A stretch of DNA of 64,000 nucleotides from Perkinsus chesapeaki (taxonomy: Eukaryota > Perkinsozoa > Perkinsida > Perkinsidae), in NCBI GenBank assembly GCA_013115145.1, contig JAAPAO010000012.1:79563-143562 (forward strand), read 5' to 3'. The translations under genes and the position numbers were made by a program. How positions within the stretch are numbered: the first letter of the stretch is position 1; every line of letters starts with the position of its first letter. This document shows positions 59,439 through 64,000 of this stretch, one piece after another. A model generated the notes under the pieces. That model saw nothing but the letters and a program-made list of their open reading frames with translations. It made no database searches and was not told the DNA's origin.

Positions 59439-60843
59439 ATGGCCGTTAGCGTCCAAGCTCCTGAGCAAGTTTACGAGCAGCACATTGAGTCCTACGAGGG
59501 AGCCTATACCACGAGTCCCATGCCTCAGTACGGCGATGCGCCTATGGTGGGACTTCTGCTGTGTGGTCTAATTCGCTCATTTGTCTTTTTTTAGGGAATG
59601 TGGCACTCTGTACCAATTGCGCCCCCGCTGCCCTCTGCGAGAGACATTGCTCCTATGGACTTCCAGCAAGCTTTTGTCCACAAGTGCCTCTATCCCAGCC
59701 AGAGCTTTCTCGTGTCAGAGGGGTTCGCAGAGGAGGAGAGAGAAGATGAGGAGTAAGTATTGCATTTAATTAGTGCTTTGAGAGCTCACTTTGTTCAGAG
59801 TCGTCGTCGAGACTAAGGTTCGTACTCCTAGACGACCTCGTGAACCTCAACCGGACTATTTTGGTCATCTTCTTGGTCACCCTCTTTCTGCGGACGACGA
59901 TGAGGATGAGGATGAGAAGAGCGACGATGATATCGATGCCGACCACTCTCAGGCAGAGGCTGATGTTGTCGATAATATCCCTGAAAAGCCTTGTGAGGAG
60001 TCTCCTGAAGAGCCCGAGTGTGTTCAAGAGGCACCGGAAGGCGAACCTGAAGCTGGTGACCCTGCTGTGGAGACTCCATCTGAGTCGGGCAAGGACGATG
60101 TTGTTTCTGATGACTCCACTGAAGACGCCGATGCTGATTACTTTGGGCATATAATGGGACATCCCATGGTTCACAATGGCAGTCAGCGTAAGAGCAAGAC
60201 ACCAAAGTCCAAGAAGGATATCGAGTCCAAGAAGGAAATCGAGTCGAAGACTCAAGAATCTGACTCTCAAGAGACCCAAGAATCTGTGCTTGGCTTGTTC
60301 CTAGGCGGTGTTGAAGTTTGCGACCGCGAAGAGAACATTGGGTAAGCAGGCTTAGGTGGTCTTTGAAACTCTGGTATTCATCTTCAGGAAATTCACTGCT
60401 CGCCCCGGAGAAGAGACAGCTTCAGCCGAGCCTCCCGTGAAACCAATCGAGGAGCCTGCAGTGGAAGCTGAAAAGACTCCGGAATGTGACGTTCTCGAGG
60501 AGGCTCCGGAGGTTGTGAACGAGCCCGAGTCTAGTGTCCCGGCCAAGGCTACCGAACCTACTGCACCGTCGCGCACCGAAGCAGCTGTGCCTGCTAAGCG
60601 GAACACTTCACCTCTTCCTGTTGAACAACCTTCTAGGGATCCTGAGGTCGTACAGCCTCGCTCTGTCCAAATTGAGGCTAAGGAGTAAGTCCGGTTGTTA
60701 AACTATCGCTCTTACCGTTGGCTTTCAGGTATGAAAAGGTCGCCAGGCCTCCAACGGAGTTGACGTCCTCAGGGCCGGCTAGACCTGCCGCCAAAAAGAA
60801 GTCTTTCTTTGCTGGTCTCTGCGGTAGTCGCAATCAGGACTAG
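59439..60843 (+). CDS. DYFGH-repeat acidic protein, paralogue 2, multi-exon
   Basis: Exon 1 MAVSVQAPEQVYEQHIESYE through SPMPQYGDAPM. Exon 2 MWHSVPIAPPLPSARDIAP and KCLYPSQSFLVSEGFAEEE. Exon 3 VVVETKVRTPRRPREPQPDY opens the first motif (DYFGHLLGHPLS), an acidic linker, the second (DYFGHIMGHPMV), a Lys-rich stretch and GLFLGGVEVCDREENIG. Exon 4 KFTARPGEETASAEPPVKP and a Glu/Pro-rich linker ending QIEAKE. Exon 5 YEKVARPPTELTSSGPARPA, then KKKSFFAGLCGSRNQD-stop at 60841-60843. Four short introns keep phase at every junction tested. Lineage-specific in appearance; function unknown. Confidence 0.87.
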
Positions 60844-61622
60844 ATCCTCCTTCCAAGTTACAGGGACTGTGCTCTCAGTATCTCATCATGATGCATGCTA
60901 AACCGTGTACACTATACTGCGAATTAATACGAGTATCTAGGAGGCTGTCATACGCACTTGCTGTGGTGGTTTGCTTACGATGGTTCTTTCTGGAATCAGA
61001 TGTGTCATTAAACGTCAACTATTTTTCATCACTTGCCTTGTTTATCCGCTACTGATCATATTAGTATAACGGCTACCGAAAACGAGGTTTATCATGTAAC
61101 CTGGTAATGTTTGGTTTGTCAATTAGCAATTGGGATATTCCTCTTCTCTTTCCTTTTGCGTCAGGCGTACTTCACGTTTTCAGCCTTTCGGTAGACTTGG
61201 CTCTCTGGCTTCATTGTCTGTACCCGTTTTCTTCGTGCATCGCTCTCTTCCGGTTTCGGTCTTACTCTTTTGGAAGGAAATGTTGCGCTTCCTTGCATCA
61301 TTGCATTTCAATTAGATAATTATTGTCGGACGCTACATTTTTTCTGACTACGTCTATGCTTCGTTTGCTGCTTTTACCTTCCAACCTCGAAGCCTTTGTA
61401 AGTAGGTACACTGTATATCTCAGGTCAATGGGGTTCAGAAGAGCTAGTGATTAACTGCGCAACGCTGCACACTCTTGTGTCTCGACGGTTTCGTGACAGT
61501 TTCGCTGTAGTCCAGAATGGCGTAGCGAAATCATTCCTAGCTCGTTCTGTGACATGATCGCAACCATTATTCTCTATTTACTCATTTCTTCCAGTAGCTT
61601 TGCTTTCTAGCTCTCTGAAACA
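60844..61622. other. Spacer between DYFGH paralogues 2 and 3
   Basis: About 780 bp, pyrimidine-rich toward 61100-61320, with no supported gene. Candidate acceptors cttccag (61588-61594) and ctttctag (ending 61610) precede the next start. Confidence 0.5.
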
Positions 61623-63200
61623 ATGGCCGTCAGCGTTGAAGCACCCAAGCAAATCAACGTAGATCAGCAGGCTGAGTCCTACAATGAAGCTAACGCCTTG
61701 AGTCCGATGGCCCAATATGGCGAAACCCCCATGGTGAGTGGTGATTAAATTATCTCAAAGTACTCTGTTTTATTTTAGGCGTTGTGGCAGTCTGTCCCTA
61801 TTGCCCCGCCTCTTCCTTCTGGTGACAACATCGCTCCTCCCGATTTTACGGAGAATTTTGTCCAGAGGTGTCTGTACCCCAGCCAAACTTTTCTAGTTTC
61901 TGAGGGATTCGCACCTGAAGAATCAAAGTGGGTTACTGATCAGTGTAATTTTTCGGTGTATTTATTTATCTTGTTAACACTGTAGGCCCGAGGAGAAGTC
62001 GCCTGAGAAGTCCGAGTCACCCGAGAAGGAACCATCCCGTCCCCGCACCCCGAAGGCTCCTCGTGAACCTCAGCCTGACTACTTCGGTCACTTGCTTGGT
62101 CATCCGTTGAGCGTTGAGGAGGAAGAGGATAGCGAAGAGGGTAGCGTCAAGGATGAACCGAAGGACGAAGTTGAGGTCGTGGAGGACAACGAAGTCAAGG
62201 ACGAGGAAAAGCCTGCTTCCCCTGGAAATGCTGATGATGAGGTGGCGGAGAAGAATGTGGTTGAAGAAACTGAGAGAACCCAGAAGGACGTCTCGGCCGA
62301 GTCTGGTGGAAAAGCTACCGAGGAGTCGCCCGCTGAAGTTGCTCAGAAGCCGGTTAATGACGATTCCGAAGTAGCTAAGAAAGAACCCTCCGAGCCAGAG
62401 GCTTCGGAAGATGGTGATGACGATGTCGACTACTTCGGCTACATCATGGGCCACCCGATGAATCGGGGAACTGGAAGCCGCAAGGTGAAGAAGGCTCGTA
62501 CTCCGGTTCCAGAAGCTTCATCTCCGGCTAAGGAAGAACCAAAGAAGGAAGAAGAGTCCCAAGACTCTCAACCGTCCGTTCTCGGACTGTTTTTGGGTGG
62601 CGTCGAAGTGTGTGATCGAGAGGAGAATATTGGGTAGGTGGTTGGGTCTTTCTTCTGGTCGAGCTAATCGCTGTTTATTTCGTATTTTTAGTCAATTCAC
62701 CTCCCGCGGCGACGAGCCTGTAGATGAAGCTGCTGACGAGAAGGTCGAGGAAGATGTTCCAGCTCCCGCTAAGGGCGAGCAAGCGCCAGTTGAGAAGTCT
62801 TGTGAAGAGGAAGGTCGCGAACAACCCCCAGCATTCACCAACGAAGAGGTTGCTGAGGTCGCTGAGCCCACTGAGACCAGTCCGGCTGATGTTCGAGTAG
62901 AAGAGGTAGCTCCCACCAAAGCTGACGAGCCTACTGAGAAGAAAGCCGAGGGCGAAGTCGAGGCAGCGGTGGAAAGAAAGTCAGATGATAAGGATCTGGA
63001 GAAGCCCGCTGAGAAATCAGAGGCCGCTGTGGGCGATAAGCAGTGAGTGTTTAGGAATTACCGTAGCGCAGCGTATGATTCTCTTCAGACCTGAGAAGAG
63101 AAGTAACGAGGTGATCGGAGCCTCTAACACTAGCAAGAAGCCGGCCAAGAAGAGCCGATCTTTCCTCGGTGGCTTATGCGGCAGCAAGACAATGGACTAG
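61623..63200 (+). CDS. DYFGH-repeat acidic protein, paralogue 3, multi-exon
   Basis: Exon 1 MAVSVEAPKQINVDQQAESY through SPMAQYGETPM. Exon 2 ALWQSVPIAPPLPSGDNIAP and RCLYPSQTFLVSEGFAPEE. Exon 3 PEEKSPEKSESPEKEPSRP, then PREPQPDYFGHLLGHPLS, a long acidic linker, DYFGYIMGHPMN, a Lys-rich stretch and GLFLGGVEVCDREENIG. Exon 4 QFTSRGDEPVDEAADEKVE, a Glu/Ala/Pro-rich linker ending AAVGDKQ. Exon 5 PEKRSNEVIGASNTSKKPAK, then SRSFLGGLCGSKTMD-stop at 63198-63200. It is the closest relative of paralogue 2. Conserved cysteines in CLYPSQ, EVCDRE and GLCGS. Function unknown. Confidence 0.87.
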
Positions 63201-64000
63201 CTCCTTGTTCTTTTTTGTTCACCCGCTTCAGCGCTTCAGGAGGCTGTGACCTCGGACCGCTGCACGTATTTCGCAGTACAGTATCAATTAACTAGTGTGT
63301 GATGAGTATTCGTGAGTAGAGTAAAATGCTGAGTCAATTGGTTTGTGTTGAGTTGATTAGTGTCGAATGGCAGTTAGAGCTTTTTGAGTGATGTGTCGAG
63401 TGATCTATCATTGATAGACTACCAAGTGTGTACTAAGGCTAGACGATATTACGAAAAACTTGGCGGCGGAAGGTTGCTGCCAGTGTTGTAATATCTGCCG
63501 GCCATGAGCCCACTCAACTGCTGTTGAGTAGTCAATGCAGTTATTAAACTTGTAAGCAGTTGCAAACCTGCTGGAGTTCAGTGCAGATCTCATAAATTCA
63601 TTTCTTCGCCAACATACGTAGGGAAACTCATGCATATAATGCAAGTTACGTATGTATTGTTGTACCCCTGACAACTGGTCTCTGCATCGGAATGAGCAGA
63701 GAACAACTTGCTGTCCATCACTGTAGGACACAACACTGATGAACTGGAAAATCGATAGCTTTGACAGAAAATACGCCCTATGAGGGCAAAATAATAAGGA
63801 TGGACTCTGGCTCGAAATGTACCTCCAAGCACTTCGTGCTTTTCGAAACAAAAATATGCGCGACTACGAAGGCAACAAAACTAAAATTTTATTCGCTTTA
63901 CGGTACTGTTCGATCCAGACCTCCCCATCCAAGTTGGACTAGGAAGGTTGGAGTCTTAGGTTGAACTATCCAACCTAACAAACCCACAGTGGCGTGTGAC
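63201..64000. other. 3' flank, no gene recognised
   Basis: Open segments on the minus strand (63408-63851) lack recognisable features. Small palindromes occur: ctatca-t-tgatag near 63402-63414, aagcac-ttc-gtgctt near 63828-63842, and ttaggttg..caacctaa near 63957-63978. Confidence 0.5.

Overview
This window is nuclear DNA from a protist. Genes are split by many very short introns (mostly 40-53 nt, GT-AG), all three stop codons are used, and GC is moderate. The protein set is eukaryotic: DNA polymerase delta, SEC23, UTP25, an EML WD40 protein, an SLC12 cotransporter, 5-oxoprolinase and an N-myristoylated TLDc protein. Short introns, long same-strand gene runs, tandem protease genes and several lineage-specific families suggest an alveolate, most plausibly a perkinsid (Perkinsus-like). 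That placement is inference, not a database result.

Left part, about 1-20 kb, is loosely packed. The 3' half of a POLD1 gene on the + strand runs in from the edge. It is followed by two unrecognised, poorly resolved + strand loci, one containing a tandemly repeated micro-exon. Then come minus-strand secreted proteases: one papain-family (C1A) protease and two tandem serine carboxypeptidases (S10). The spacers and introns here hold many near-perfect short palindromes, often with a single central base. A stray 136-bp copy of POLD1 lies at 10.8 kb.

Middle part, about 20-56.7 kb, is gene-dense and reads entirely on the minus strand: SEC23 (COPII coat), an EF-hand-like protein, a long coiled-coil protein, a UAA/SLC35-type nucleotide-sugar transporter, a small orphan, a type II membrane orphan, a DMAP1/SWC4-like subunit, an SLC12 cation-chloride cotransporter with many introns, an EML protein, a TLDc protein, an acidic nuclear-type orphan, 5-oxoprolinase, two tandem members of an unrecognised finger-plus-C-terminal-domain family, two tandem members of a family sharing a GRPRDKSYKPYY motif, and UTP25.

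Right part, about 57.4-63.2 kb, switches to the + strand and holds three tandem paralogues of an unrecognised acidic protein family. Each member carries two DYFGH..GHP motifs, a conserved FLGGVEVCDR block and a basic GLCGS-type C-terminus. These three families are the best candidates for undescribed biology here. The genes do not form one pathway. The visible themes are housekeeping functions, secreted proteolysis, and local tandem duplication that creates lineage-specific families.
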